Shown here piece after piece: positions 25,980 through 34,996 of a stretch of DNA of 64,000 bases. Position 1 is the first letter of the stretch; every line of letters begins with the position of its first letter. The notes below the pieces were generated by a model that was not told where the DNA came from, ran no database searches, and worked only from the letters and a program-made list of their open reading frames with translations. Made by a program: the position numbers and the translations under genes. Source of the DNA: a virus; IMG/VR virus record IMGVR_UViG_3300035698_018475, positions 60,323-124,322 of that record; one strand, 5' to 3'.

Positions 25980-27005
25980 ATGAGTAAGTTTAGGAGTAAA
26001 AGAGAATCTTCAGAGGAAGTACCGAAAGAGAAAATAGTTCCAAGAAAAGTTGTAAAATCTTCAAAAAAGGTTAATGATAAGATTCAACTTTTTCATGTTG
26101 GAGGCGTTGGTAGTATAGGTCCAGCTGATGTACTTTTTGGTTTAGGACCAGATGGTATTCATCAGACTGTATTTGAAGCCAATAGTGAAGCACCACCTTC
26201 AAGTTCTCCCGTTCCCATTACACTTATTCCCAAGTGTTTGTGGAGTACTGAGAAAGAAATCGATTTTCATACCATGTGGAAACCCTTGGCTAGTAGTGTG
26301 TTTCGTGGAAGTAGGAAGAATAGAAAACTTCAACGAATGGATGTTGATAAGAGGTTAGTTGTGGAAGAAATGTGTCATGTGGTAAAAACAGAGAGGTTGG
26401 CAGCAACTACTCTTGATAAACTAATTGAAGATAAAGAAGTACCCATCCCTGACTTTTTGAGTATGGATGTTCAAGGAGCTGAGTTGGATATTATGAAGGG
26501 TGCAACAAAAGCTTTTGAAACAGACTTATTGGGTGTTTGTACAGAGATGGAGTTTCAAGAGTTGTATGAAGGCCAACCTTTATTTGCTGATCAGGATGCT
26601 TTTCTGAGAGCAAATCAGTTTACTTTATGGAGTTTCTTTAATGAAGAGTATTGGTATCCTGGTATTGTAATGGCACAAGGAGCTCTTACGGTAGTTGAAG
26701 GCGTTTATTTCCGGGATATGAGTTGGTTTATCAAGAGGTATAAGGATGATAAGTGGTCTCTTCTTGAAAGACTACTTAAACTGGCTCTGGTAACCAAGCA
26801 GTTTGGTTTTATCTCTTATGCAGTCTCGATACTGGATTGGATTTCTTACCAGATCAATGATACATATGCAGAGTTTCAAGCAGATTATAGGTACGCTTGG
26901 TTTGCAAATTCTATAATTGCATACCATACTTCTATGTGTAATGAGAGAATACCTTTTGAACAGATTCCCTCATGGATGCAAGTACTGGGTAGGCCTTCCA
27001 AATAA
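25980..27005 (+). CDS. FkbM-type methyltransferase with basic N-terminal extension
   Basis: 341 aa from ATG 25980 with AAGGAG upstream. After about 40 charged residues comes a methyltransferase core: VGGVGSIGPADVLFGLG, then VKTERLAATTLDKLIED and PDFLSMDVQGAELDIMKGA, the latter the FkbM motif (D-QG-E). Family members methylate sugars in surface polysaccharides. It lies among epimerase and glycosyltransferase genes. The first 40 residues may be disordered or mediate binding. Confidence 0.7.
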   Translation: MSKFRSKRESSEEVPKEKIVPRKVVKSSKKVNDKIQLFHVGGVGSIGPADVLFGLGPDGIHQTVFEANSEAPPSSSPVPITLIPKCLWSTEKEIDFHTMWKPLASSVFRGSRKNRKLQRMDVDKRLVVEEMCHVVKTERLAATTLDKLIEDKEVPIPDFLSMDVQGAELDIMKGATKAFETDLLGVCTEMEFQELYEGQPLFADQDAFLRANQFTLWSFFNEEYWYPGIVMAQGALTVVEGVYFRDMSWFIKRYKDDKWSLLERLLKLALVTKQFGFISYAVSILDWISYQINDTYAEFQADYRYAWFANSIIAYHTSMCNERIPFEQIPSWMQVLGRPSK

Positions 27006-27035
27006 AAAGTAATTGGAAGTAAGGAGTAAAATATA

Positions 27036-28022
27036 GTGTTAAATGCAGAGATATGTAATTATCTTAAGGGTAAGAATTGTTTGGTCACTGGTGGGACTGG
27101 TTTGATCGGCCGGCAGGTGGTGGAGTTGCTTGTTGGTTGTGGAGCAGAAGTTACTTCGGTTTCTTTGGATGATCTAAAACTGAATGATAAGGTAACCTAT
27201 GCTAAAATGGATCTATCTGGTTTTGAGGATTGTCTAGCTCTAACTTATAAGAAGGAGTGTGTATTTCATGTTGCTGGTATAAAGGGTTCTGTCCAGGTAA
27301 CCAAGGAAAAACCAGCAAGTTTCTTCGTACCACTTCTAATGATGAATACAAACATATTAGAAGCTTGTAGGATAAACGAAGTTTCGAAAGTGGTTTATAC
27401 TAGTTCTGTAGGAGCTTATTCCAGTGCTGAAGTGTTTCAGGAAGTATATGCTTATGATGGGGTTCCTATGGATGAGTACCCCGGTTGGGCCAAGAGGATG
27501 GCTGAACTACAAATACAGACTTATATGAAACAATATGGAATATGTAACTTTGCAATAGTTCGTCCGGCCAACATCTATGGACCGGGGGATAACTTTGATC
27601 CTGATAATGCAATGGTGATTCCATCTCTTATAGCTAAGATAGTGCGGGGGGACGATCCTATTAAAATCTGGGGAGATGGGAAGGCCATAAGAGATTTTGC
27701 TTACAGTTTGGATGTGGCAGAAGGAATTATTCAAGCTTTGTATTATGGCACATTTGGTTCACCTATCAACCTTGGGAGTGGAGTAGGTGTAACTATAAGA
27801 ACCTTGGTGGGAACTCTCCGTGAGATTGTGGAGTTTAATTATGAATTTGATGAAACAAAACCATCGGGTTATCCCAAGAGAGTTGTGGATATTTCTCATG
27901 CGAGAAGAAGATTAGATTATAATCCTTCTGTAAGTTTAAGGGAAGGTCTACAGGAAACTTACAATTGGTACAAAGAGTTTGGTAATCAAGAAGCAGATAA
28001 GAGAAAGAATTATTTCAAGTGA
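27036..28022 (+). CDS. NAD-dependent epimerase/dehydratase (extended SDR)
   Basis: 328 aa from GTG 27036, with AAGGAG 10 nt upstream. TGGTGLIGRQ binds NAD; YTSSVGAYSS gives Ser; RPANIYGPGDNFDP, IWGDGKAIRDF and SPINLGSG are standard for GDP-fucose synthase or UDP-sugar epimerase relatives. Before the Lys, the sequence is DEYPGWAKRMAELQ, so Tyr lies five residues from Lys instead of four. The substrate is probably a GDP- or UDP-sugar. The stop overlaps the next GTG. Confidence 0.75.
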   Translation: MLNAEICNYLKGKNCLVTGGTGLIGRQVVELLVGCGAEVTSVSLDDLKLNDKVTYAKMDLSGFEDCLALTYKKECVFHVAGIKGSVQVTKEKPASFFVPLLMMNTNILEACRINEVSKVVYTSSVGAYSSAEVFQEVYAYDGVPMDEYPGWAKRMAELQIQTYMKQYGICNFAIVRPANIYGPGDNFDPDNAMVIPSLIAKIVRGDDPIKIWGDGKAIRDFAYSLDVAEGIIQALYYGTFGSPINLGSGVGVTIRTLVGTLREIVEFNYEFDETKPSGYPKRVVDISHARRRLDYNPSVSLREGLQETYNWYKEFGNQEADKRKNYFK

Positions 28023-28807
28023 GCAAACCATTGGTTAGTATATATGCTGCGGCAATACGTCCTCAATTGTGGATGAGATTGTATGAATCATTACAGAAGA
28101 ATAATACTGTTGATTTTGAACTTGTACTTGTAGGTCATATACCCCCAACTTTTAATCTACCGGGTAATATGATACATATCAATTCTGGAGTTAAGCCTAT
28201 ACAATGTGCTGAAATAGGATTTAGAGCTTGTAAGGGGGATTTCTGTATCTTAGGATTCGATGACCTCATTTTTTGGGATGGGTGTTTAGATATTTTATAT
28301 GAAAAGTTTATGGCAGTGGGTAGCGATTGGTTTCTCCCATGCTGTACACAGTGTAATCCGTGGGATGTTCCACTTACTCCTCTCGATATGAGATTTTGGG
28401 CTGGTATTGAATCCTCACCTATACTTCCCATTTGTGGTATGTATAAAAGGAGTATACTCGAAAGTATAGGTCCTAGAGATCGAAACTTTGTCCGCTCTTA
28501 TGCTGATGTGGATCTGGCTATGAGATTTTATGGACAGGGTGGGAGAGCCGAGATTTTTGAAGTTGCTAAAGTAACTGAAAGACCTATAGATGCTACATTT
28601 GATTCTGGTTTGAATTGGTTGGGATCACAGAGAGATGGACCATATTTGAGAGATCTTTGGACTGTGATTAACCCTGAAAAGGATTGGCCTATTTATTGTT
28701 CTAATGGTGAGTCACATATTTCTAAAGTAAGATTACGTCCAGTTGAACCTTTTGAAGGGGATTTGTTACTTAAATCACAAGGAGTAAATGATGGTGATTG
28801 GCAGTGA
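28019..28807 (+). CDS. Array glycosyltransferase 4 (GT2-like)
   Basis: 262 aa from GTG 28019 overlapping the upstream TGA. First of six copies of the second subgroup: PLVSIYAAAIRPQLWMRLYE, KPIQCAEIGFRACKGDFCI, metal site GFDDLIFW, ICGMYKRSILES and YADVDLAMRFYGQGGRA. It differs from the later copies at the end (SQGVNDGDWQ). Domain organisation and length otherwise match its neighbours. Confidence 0.75.
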   Translation: MSKPLVSIYAAAIRPQLWMRLYESLQKNNTVDFELVLVGHIPPTFNLPGNMIHINSGVKPIQCAEIGFRACKGDFCILGFDDLIFWDGCLDILYEKFMAVGSDWFLPCCTQCNPWDVPLTPLDMRFWAGIESSPILPICGMYKRSILESIGPRDRNFVRSYADVDLAMRFYGQGGRAEIFEVAKVTERPIDATFDSGLNWLGSQRDGPYLRDLWTVINPEKDWPIYCSNGESHISKVRLRPVEPFEGDLLLKSQGVNDGDWQ

Positions 28808-29558
28808 AAAACCTTTAGTCAGCGTTTATCTACCGGCAATTAGACCACACTGGTGGATGCGTATGCATGAATCATTGCAGAGTAATAAGGATGTGGATTT
28901 TGAACTTATTTTTGTGGGTCATGTTCCTCCAGACTATGTTCTACCAGGTAATTGGACTTATATCAATTCTTCTGTCAAACCGGCCCAATGTGCAGAGATA
29001 GGTTTTAGAGCCTGTAAAGGTGAGTTTTGTATGGCACTTGCTGATGATATTGTATTTGGTGAGAGGTGTTTGGACATATTGTATAATAAGTTTATGTCTC
29101 TCAATAATGATTTGCTAGTGGTATCTTGCATACATCATGCCGGAGGGAAGGCTCTACCAAAAGAAACCAGTACTTTCATTCCCGGCAGAGCGGATACTCC
29201 TAATCATCCAATCGGAGGTATGCTTAAGACTGAGGTATGTAGATCTTTAGGACCTAGAGATAGGAATTTTGTTTGTACCTATTCCGATGCTGATATAATC
29301 TTTCGATTGTATGCTTTAGGAGGTCAAAGTGTGATTTGTGATGAAGCTCATGTTCATGAAGTAAATCCTCCCGATACAAAATTTGACTCAGGATTGAACT
29401 GGATAGGTAAAGATATAGATTGGCCACTGATGTTAAGTTTGTGGTTTGATGGGAATACCTATATAGTTAATAGGAAACGTCCTGTTGAACCTTTTGTAGA
29501 TCAAGATCTTTTAACTATCTCTCAAGGTCCTAAAGGACCAGAAGGAAGGTGGGTATGA
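28788..29558 (+). CDS. Array glycosyltransferase 5 (GT2-like)
   Basis: 256 aa from ATG 28788, which follows AAGGAG closely and overlaps copy 4 by 20 nt. Metal site ADDIVFG; KPAQCAEIGFRACKGEFCM; SDADIIFRLYALGGQ; ends LTISQGPKGPEGRWV. The sequence SKPGRA-type loops between about 110 and 160 differ most between members. Its TGA overlaps the next start, the ATGA coupling repeated through this array. Confidence 0.75.
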   Translation: MMVIGSEKPLVSVYLPAIRPHWWMRMHESLQSNKDVDFELIFVGHVPPDYVLPGNWTYINSSVKPAQCAEIGFRACKGEFCMALADDIVFGERCLDILYNKFMSLNNDLLVVSCIHHAGGKALPKETSTFIPGRADTPNHPIGGMLKTEVCRSLGPRDRNFVCTYSDADIIFRLYALGGQSVICDEAHVHEVNPPDTKFDSGLNWIGKDIDWPLMLSLWFDGNTYIVNRKRPVEPFVDQDLLTISQGPKGPEGRWV

Positions 29559-30367
29559 TGAAACCCGTAATAAGCCTATATGTTCCAAGTATACGTCCGG
29601 AGAATTGGTTAGCTCAATATACATCTATTAAAGAAACTAATGTAGTACCTTTTGAGATTATTTATGTAGGACATGTTCCTCCACAACCAGTGGGCTTACC
29701 TCCTGAAATCATCTATATTCACTCTCCTGTTAAACCTTCTCAGTGTGCGGAGATTGGTCGTAGAGCGTGTGAAGGTGAATTCTGTATATTTGCTCAGGAT
29801 GATATCGGGTTTGGTCCAGGTACTCTGGATATCTTACTTGCTAAATTCCAAGAAATGGGGAATGATAAGGTTGTTATATCTTGTATGCCTTACTTGAATA
29901 ATGTTCCATTAGAGACTGCAAGATATAGATTTTGGGATAGTGAGAGGGGTAGTCCTATGACTCCTTTGTGTGGTCTTTATAAGAAGAGTGTTCTTGAGCA
30001 GTTGGGTGGTATTGATAAAAACTTTATCTGTACAGCTTGGGATATTGATATAGCCATGCGGCTATTTGAAATAGGAGGGTATGGTATATTCTGTGAGGGA
30101 ACTATTGCTAATGAGGTTGTCCTTCCGAACATTCCAAGATTATGTTCTTATGGGGAAAATACAGATCGTCCATATATGCAAAATTTGTGGTCCATGACTC
30201 ATGAAGAATATGCTAAAGTGGATAAGAGTACATTTAAGATACATTATACTAATCCTTTACGAGTTCCTGATGGTGTTATATGTAAGAACAGAAGAAAACC
30301 TGTTGAGAGTTTCTCTCCCATAGACATACTCGTTGTATCACAGGGGCCAAAAGATAAATGGGTATAG
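29555..30367 (+). CDS. Array glycosyltransferase 6 (GT2-like)
   Basis: 270 aa from ATG 29555 overlapping the previous TGA. PVISLYVPSIRPENWLAQYT, FEIIYVGHVPPQP, KPSQCAEIGRRACEGEFCI, AQDDIGFGPGTLD as metal site, CGLYKKSVLEQLGGIDKNF and WDIDIAMRLFEIGGYG. Ends VVSQGPKDKWV. A longer variable C-terminal region (PNIPRLCSYGENTDRP onward) marks this copy. Confidence 0.75.
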   Translation: MMKPVISLYVPSIRPENWLAQYTSIKETNVVPFEIIYVGHVPPQPVGLPPEIIYIHSPVKPSQCAEIGRRACEGEFCIFAQDDIGFGPGTLDILLAKFQEMGNDKVVISCMPYLNNVPLETARYRFWDSERGSPMTPLCGLYKKSVLEQLGGIDKNFICTAWDIDIAMRLFEIGGYGIFCEGTIANEVVLPNIPRLCSYGENTDRPYMQNLWSMTHEEYAKVDKSTFKIHYTNPLRVPDGVICKNRRKPVESFSPIDILVVSQGPKDKWV

Positions 30368-30368
30368 T

Positions 30369-31379
30369 ATGGGTTATATTAGAAGACATGTTAGGAGGAA
30401 TCGTCGTACGGCTGGTCGTGGTAGTAGTACCACCGCTCGTACTCATAAGTCTTCTGTGGAGTCATCAGTAAGTGTAAAGAAAGAAGAATCAGTTATTTTG
30501 GATAGTTATATGGGAGAAGCTTTTGTAAATAAAGAAGATATAAAAATGAGTTGTAAAAAACCAGTTATCAGTATTTATACACCAAGTATACGACCTTGGT
30601 TTTGGGCAAGGATGTATAATTCCCTACTTTCAAGTTCCATACCATTTGAAATTATTTTTGTTGGTCCTAAAAGATCTTGTTATAAAATACCACCAAACAT
30701 ACATCATATTCGTTCTAATGTCAAACCAGCTCAATGTGCTGAGATTGGTTTGCGAGCTTGTAAAGGTGAATATTGTATGTTTGCCCAGGATGATATAGTT
30801 TTTAGTAAGAACGCTTTAGATATTTTATATGAAACTGCAGTTTCAGAAGGTGATGATGTTGTAGTGTCTTGTATTCCTTTTGTTAATGGGAAGAGGTATA
30901 ATACTTCCTACTACAGATTTTTTCCGGTAGAAGATAAGAATAAAATTCATAAGAAAAATAGTCCTATTATTCCTCTTTGTGGTATATATAATCTAGATGT
31001 TGTACGAGAATTGGGTGGAGTAGATAGGAATTTTATCAGTTCTTTTTGGGACATTGATTTAGTTATGAGGTTCTATGAAGCTGGTGGAAGAGCAATTTTC
31101 TCTGAATCTGCAGGAGCCAATGAAATTATTATTTCCCCATTAGGGAGATTAGGATGTGAAGGATTAAAAGATCGAACTTTAATAGAGGCATTATGGACCT
31201 TGAAGCATAAAGAGTATAATGCTTTAAGTCATACTACTAGAGAGAGTATAGAGATTATACATTTTGATCCAAACATACATGTTGGAATTATTCTCAAGCA
31301 TAGGACTCATCCAGTCGGATCTTTTAGAGATCATAATCTTTTAACGGTTTCTCAAGGTCCAAAAGGTAGATGGGTATGA
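30369..31379 (+). CDS. Array glycosyltransferase 7 with Arg-rich N-terminal extension
   Basis: 336 aa from ATG 30369, 1 nt after the previous stop; a longer frame from 30333 is not needed. About 60 residues precede the GT domain: MGYIRRHVRRNRRTAGRG, a Ser/Thr-rich piece, then an acidic piece. The GT domain begins KKPVISIYTPSIRPWFW (an internal ATG at 30546 could start a bare domain), with AQDDIVFSKNALDILYE and FWDIDLVMRFYEAGGRA. It shares 77 nt at 31011-31087 almost unchanged with copy 9. Confidence 0.75.
   Translation: MGYIRRHVRRNRRTAGRGSSTTARTHKSSVESSVSVKKEESVILDSYMGEAFVNKEDIKMSCKKPVISIYTPSIRPWFWARMYNSLLSSSIPFEIIFVGPKRSCYKIPPNIHHIRSNVKPAQCAEIGLRACKGEYCMFAQDDIVFSKNALDILYETAVSEGDDVVVSCIPFVNGKRYNTSYYRFFPVEDKNKIHKKNSPIIPLCGIYNLDVVRELGGVDRNFISSFWDIDLVMRFYEAGGRAIFSESAGANEIIISPLGRLGCEGLKDRTLIEALWTLKHKEYNALSHTTRESIEIIHFDPNIHVGIILKHRTHPVGSFRDHNLLTVSQGPKGRWV
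31011..31087 (+). repeat. 77-nt near-identical block shared by array copies 7 and 9 (copy 1 of 2)
   Basis: Paired with 32674-32750, about five differences in 77 nt. It encodes the acceptor-site segment around RNFISSFWD. Confidence 0.8.
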
Positions 31380-32218
31380 AACCAGTTATTAGTATATACA
31401 CACCAAGTATTCACCCAGAGTTTTGGATGAATATGTACAATTCTTTACTGGGTAATTCTATCTCCTTCGAGTTGATATTTGTTGGTCCAATTTCTCCTGA
31501 TTACGATCTCCCTGCAAACATCCATCATATATATACTGAAGTCAAACCAGCTCAATGTGCAGAAATAGGTTTTAGAGCCTGTAAAGGTGAGTTCTGTATG
31601 TTTATAGCTGATGATATAACTTTTAGTGAAAATGCTTTAGGTATTTTATATGAAATCTCAGTTTCAGAAGGTGAAGATGTTGTAGTATCTTGTGTACCAT
31701 CTGTAAATGGTACACTTATTGATACTTCTTACTACAGATTCTTCCCAATAGGACCAGAATCGGTTACTCGCAAAAAAGATAGTCCCATAACTCCTTTAGG
31801 AGGATTATATAGGAAGGATACCATAAAAGAGTTAGGAGGAATTGATAAGAACTTTGTCTCTGTTATTTGGGATTTTGATATAGTTATGAGATTTTATGAA
31901 CAGGGTGGAAGAGCAATGTTTTGTCCTCAAGCGATTGCTGATGAGACTGTCGTATGTGAGAGAAGTAGACTAATTGCCGAAGCAGCAGTAGATCGTACTT
32001 TACTGAACCATTTATGGTTGATCAATTATCACGATTATATGAGTATGAGCGAAGAGCAGATAAATGAACTTGAAGTTTGTTACGTAGATGATTACCAGAT
32101 AGTGGATTCTATAGGTCATGCGGGAGTTATTCTCAAACATAGAACCCGTCCTGTTGAACCTTTTGAAGATAAAGATTTACTAACTATATCTCAAGGACCT
32201 AAAGGAAGATGGGTATGA
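31376..32218 (+). CDS. Array glycosyltransferase 8 (GT2-like)
   Basis: 280 aa from ATG 31376 overlapping the previous TGA (an ATG 6 nt upstream is also in frame). KPVISIYTPSIHPEFWMNMY, FELIFVGPISPDYDLP, IADDITFSENALG as metal site, LGGLYRKDTIKELGGIDKNF, WDFDIVMRFYEQGGRA. Ends ISQGPKGRWV. Its first 90 nt of GT coding are almost identical to copy 9 (79-nt block at 31411). Confidence 0.75.
   Translation: MKPVISIYTPSIHPEFWMNMYNSLLGNSISFELIFVGPISPDYDLPANIHHIYTEVKPAQCAEIGFRACKGEFCMFIADDITFSENALGILYEISVSEGEDVVVSCVPSVNGTLIDTSYYRFFPIGPESVTRKKDSPITPLGGLYRKDTIKELGGIDKNFVSVIWDFDIVMRFYEQGGRAMFCPQAIADETVVCERSRLIAEAAVDRTLLNHLWLINYHDYMSMSEEQINELEVCYVDDYQIVDSIGHAGVILKHRTRPVEPFEDKDLLTISQGPKGRWV
31411..31489 (+). 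repeat. 79-nt near-identical block shared by array copies 8 and 9 (copy 1 of 2)
   Basis: Paired with 32250-32328. I count three differences in 79 nt, all at codon third positions in the stretch after GGTAATTCTAT. Similarity falls sharply on the 3' side. Confidence 0.85.
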
Positions 32219-33051
32219 AACCTGTAATAAGTATATATGCGCCCAGTATTCACCCAGAGTTTTGGATGAATATGTACAATTCTTTACTGGGTAATTCTAT
32301 TTCGTTTGAGTTGATATTTGTTGGTCCAGCCCCTCCTGATTATACTTTGCCTCCAAATACCCATCATATTAACAGTCCTGTTAAGCCTGTACAGTGTGCA
32401 GAGATTGGTCTTAGGGCCTGTCAAGGCGAATTTTGTATGTTCATGGCTGATGATATTGTTTTCAGTGAGAAGGCTTTGGACATTTTATATGAGTTTAGTA
32501 TATCATATGGTGAAGATGTAGTTGTATCTTGTGTACCGTCCCTTAATGGTAGACTTATTGATACTTCTTATTATCGTTTCTTCCCGGTTGATAATACTGG
32601 TATTCCCATCCATAGGAGAGATAGTCCTATAACTCCCATAGGAGGATTGTATAGAAAAAGTACTATAATAGAATTGGGTGGAGTAGATAGGAATTTTATC
32701 AGTTCTTTTTGGGATGTTGATTTATCTATGAGGTTTTATGAAGCTGGTGGGAAAGCACTATTTTGTCCTGCGGCGGTTGCTGATGAGATTATTCTGACTG
32801 AAAGGGGAAGATTAGCTTTACTGGGAGCAACAGATCGTCTTTTACTGGAAGAATTATGGACCATGCTTTATGATGATTATATGGATATGAGTGAAGAAGA
32901 GAGAAGTAAAATTGAGGTTTGTCATGTTGATGAGCATTTATCAGTAGGAGTTATTCTCAAACATAGAACTCATCCAGTTGAACCTTTTGAGGATTATAAT
33001 CTAATGACTGTATCACAGGGTCCTAAGGGATTAGAATGTAGATGGCCATGA
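32215..33051 (+). CDS. Array glycosyltransferase 9 (GT2-like), mosaic of copies 7 and 8
   Basis: 278 aa from ATG 32215. N-terminal coding is nearly identical to copy 8 (32250-32328), while the acceptor half (32674-32750, LGGVDRNFISSFWDVDLS) is nearly identical to copy 7. MADDIVFSEKALD is the metal site. Ends VSQGPKGLECRWP. This two-parent pattern points to recombination or gene conversion inside the array. Its TGA overlaps the radical SAM start. Confidence 0.8.
   Translation: MKPVISIYAPSIHPEFWMNMYNSLLGNSISFELIFVGPAPPDYTLPPNTHHINSPVKPVQCAEIGLRACQGEFCMFMADDIVFSEKALDILYEFSISYGEDVVVSCVPSLNGRLIDTSYYRFFPVDNTGIPIHRRDSPITPIGGLYRKSTIIELGGVDRNFISSFWDVDLSMRFYEAGGKALFCPAAVADEIILTERGRLALLGATDRLLLEELWTMLYDDYMDMSEEERSKIEVCHVDEHLSVGVILKHRTHPVEPFEDYNLMTVSQGPKGLECRWP
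32250..32328 (+). repeat. 79-nt near-identical block shared by array copies 8 and 9 (copy 2 of 2)
   Basis: Partner of 31411-31489; same orientation, 839 nt apart, which equals the gene period here. Confidence 0.85.
32674..32750 (+). repeat. 77-nt near-identical block shared by array copies 7 and 9 (copy 2 of 2)
   Basis: Partner of 31011-31087, same orientation. Copy 8, lying between, is clearly more different over this segment. Confidence 0.8.
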
Positions 33052-34469
33052 GAGTTCTTTTTGTTGTAGCACAATTAGATTTTGCCGATCATATAGCAGT
33101 GGCTTATCTGTCTGCAGTGGCGAAGCAATTAGAATGGGATACCTCTTTTTGTAACTTAGCAACTGATGATCTTAATTGGATGTTAGCTTATTTTGCTCCA
33201 GCAGTTGTGGCTTATTCAGCAAATATCATGGGATTTAGAAAGTTGGTAGAAGCACACGAACTTGTTGCTAAATTACGGGTCCAAACAGTTTCTATCATGG
33301 GTGGTCCTCATCCAACAGTATCTCCTGAGACTTTTCTTGAGAGTGGGATGGATGCTTATTGTATAGGAGAAGGAGAAGGTGCTTTCAAAGATTTTCTTAT
33401 AGCAGTAGAAAGTGGTCAACCCTTTTATGATATTCCAAATCTCATAACCAAATGTACTGCTCACCCTGGTTGGCAACAAAATGAAGTTCGTCCTACAATA
33501 AAAAATTTGGATTCCTTACCAATGCCAGATAGGGATCTAACTATTGCTAATTCTTTTCTTCGGGATGTACCTAAAAAGACTTTTTACGCAACTCGTGGTT
33601 GTCCTTTCCAATGTAATTACTGTTGCAATAATCACTATCATAAATTATACAAAGGGAAGGGACCATTGGTTAGAAGATTTTCAGTGGATCGTCTTATTGA
33701 TGAGATCCTAGATGTTAAGTCCAAATATAGAATGGACTTCGTCAAGTTCGGGGATGATCTTTTTGCTACAAAAGCAGATGAGTGGATGTATAAATTTGCC
33801 ATTGCTTATAGTACAGAAGTGAGTATCCCTTTTAATTGCTATCTGCGTTTTGATAGGGTGGATAAAGATCTGTTAAGGTTGTTGAAGGAAGCGGGTTGCT
33901 ATTCTGTTCACTTATCTGTTGATAGTACTTCTCAATATATTCGAGAAACTGTATTGAATAGGCAGATGAAGGACGTTAATATAGTTGGTACTTTGAAGAT
34001 GATACAAGATATGGGTCTGAGGAGTTGGGTGAATTTCATGCTTGCCCTTCCTGAATCTACCCTACAAAATGATTTAGATGCTATCAAAGTTTGTAGAGAA
34101 GCAAAAGTTACTTATGCATCCTATACTACTACTGATCCCATGAGAGGTACTAAATTGTTTGATTCGTGTGTAGAGAAGGGATATATAGATAAGGATTATG
34201 AAGGGGATATGACTAAGTTATGGGAGAGGTCTCCTTTATCTTGTTTCAGTAAGAAAGAGAAGAATATAAGATACAATATATATTTTCTCGGTTCTTTCAT
34301 TACTAAACTACCCCTATCACTATATAAGTTTGGGCTGTTTCTAATAAAACATGTTCCTCCAAATCCATTATTCAGATGGATTCATAATTGGTATTATCGT
34401 TACAGTATCACACATACAATCTTTCAATTACCGAAAGGAGAGATATGGAAACTGAAGAATCAAAGTTAG
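33048..34469 (+). CDS. Cobalamin-type radical SAM enzyme
   Basis: 473 aa from ATG 33048 overlapping the previous TGA. The N-terminal ~150 residues form a B12-binding-like Rossmann domain (VSIMGGPHPTVSPETFLESG, CIGEGEGAFKDF). The radical SAM core holds YATRGCPFQCNYCCNN, a CxxxCxxC iron-sulfur site, then FVKFGDDLF and VHLSVDSTSQYIRETVLNR. Enzymes of this class do methylation, rearrangement or thiolation; within a glycan block, C-methylation or a sugar rearrangement is plausible but unproven. Confidence 0.85.
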   Translation: MRVLFVVAQLDFADHIAVAYLSAVAKQLEWDTSFCNLATDDLNWMLAYFAPAVVAYSANIMGFRKLVEAHELVAKLRVQTVSIMGGPHPTVSPETFLESGMDAYCIGEGEGAFKDFLIAVESGQPFYDIPNLITKCTAHPGWQQNEVRPTIKNLDSLPMPDRDLTIANSFLRDVPKKTFYATRGCPFQCNYCCNNHYHKLYKGKGPLVRRFSVDRLIDEILDVKSKYRMDFVKFGDDLFATKADEWMYKFAIAYSTEVSIPFNCYLRFDRVDKDLLRLLKEAGCYSVHLSVDSTSQYIRETVLNRQMKDVNIVGTLKMIQDMGLRSWVNFMLALPESTLQNDLDAIKVCREAKVTYASYTTTDPMRGTKLFDSCVEKGYIDKDYEGDMTKLWERSPLSCFSKKEKNIRYNIYFLGSFITKLPLSLYKFGLFLIKHVPPNPLFRWIHNWYYRYSITHTIFQLPKGEIWKLKNQS

Positions 34470-34996
34470 TGGTACAGGGAACAAAATTACCCGGAGTCCT
34501 TCTATTTAAGAGAGAGGCGTTTGAAGACCATCGTGGGAGTTATGAACCATTGTGGAATCTACCGGTATATGAAGATATAATTCAAAAGATGTGTCATGTA
34601 AGACTATCTTTTAAGGAGGACGACATTGCAGTATCTACTAGAGGGGTTCTGCGTGGTTTACATGGGGATGATAGGACTTGGAAACTAGTAACTTGTTTGA
34701 AGGGGAAGTATTACATAATTGTTGCTTGTTATGATCAGGCATCTCCTAACTGTTTTGATTGGGAATCTTTTGTTCTATCAGATAGTAATAAGTTACAACT
34801 ATTGATTCCTCCTCATTATGGTCATGGTTATTGTGTTATGAGTGAGGAAGCTATTTTCCACTACAAGCAATCCTGTATTTACCAGGGTATGAGTGAGCAG
34901 TTTACAATAAGATATGATGATTCCAGATTTGGTTTTTGGTGGCCTATACAAAATCCTATTTTGTCCTTAAGAGATTCGAAAGGTGAAACAGTATGA
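34445..34996 (+). CDS. RmlC-like dTDP-sugar 3,5-epimerase (cupin)
   Basis: 183 aa from ATG 34445, which has AAAGGAGAG upstream; the frame starting at 34388 overlaps the radical SAM gene. RmlC-type features: FEDHRGSYEPLWNLP, RGVLRGLHGDD (catalytic His), LVTCLKGKYYIIVAC, PPHYGHGYCVMSEEAIFHYKQS and FTIRYDDSRFGFWWP. It should act on a 4-keto-deoxysugar nucleotide. Its stop overlaps the next ATG by 4 nt. Confidence 0.85.
   Translation: METEESKLVVQGTKLPGVLLFKREAFEDHRGSYEPLWNLPVYEDIIQKMCHVRLSFKEDDIAVSTRGVLRGLHGDDRTWKLVTCLKGKYYIIVACYDQASPNCFDWESFVLSDSNKLQLLIPPHYGHGYCVMSEEAIFHYKQSCIYQGMSEQFTIRYDDSRFGFWWPIQNPILSLRDSKGETV

Noticed and set aside
22989-33051. Repeat array suggesting CRISPR
   Set aside because: Repeats are 700-1000 nt coding paralogs, not short repeats with spacers.
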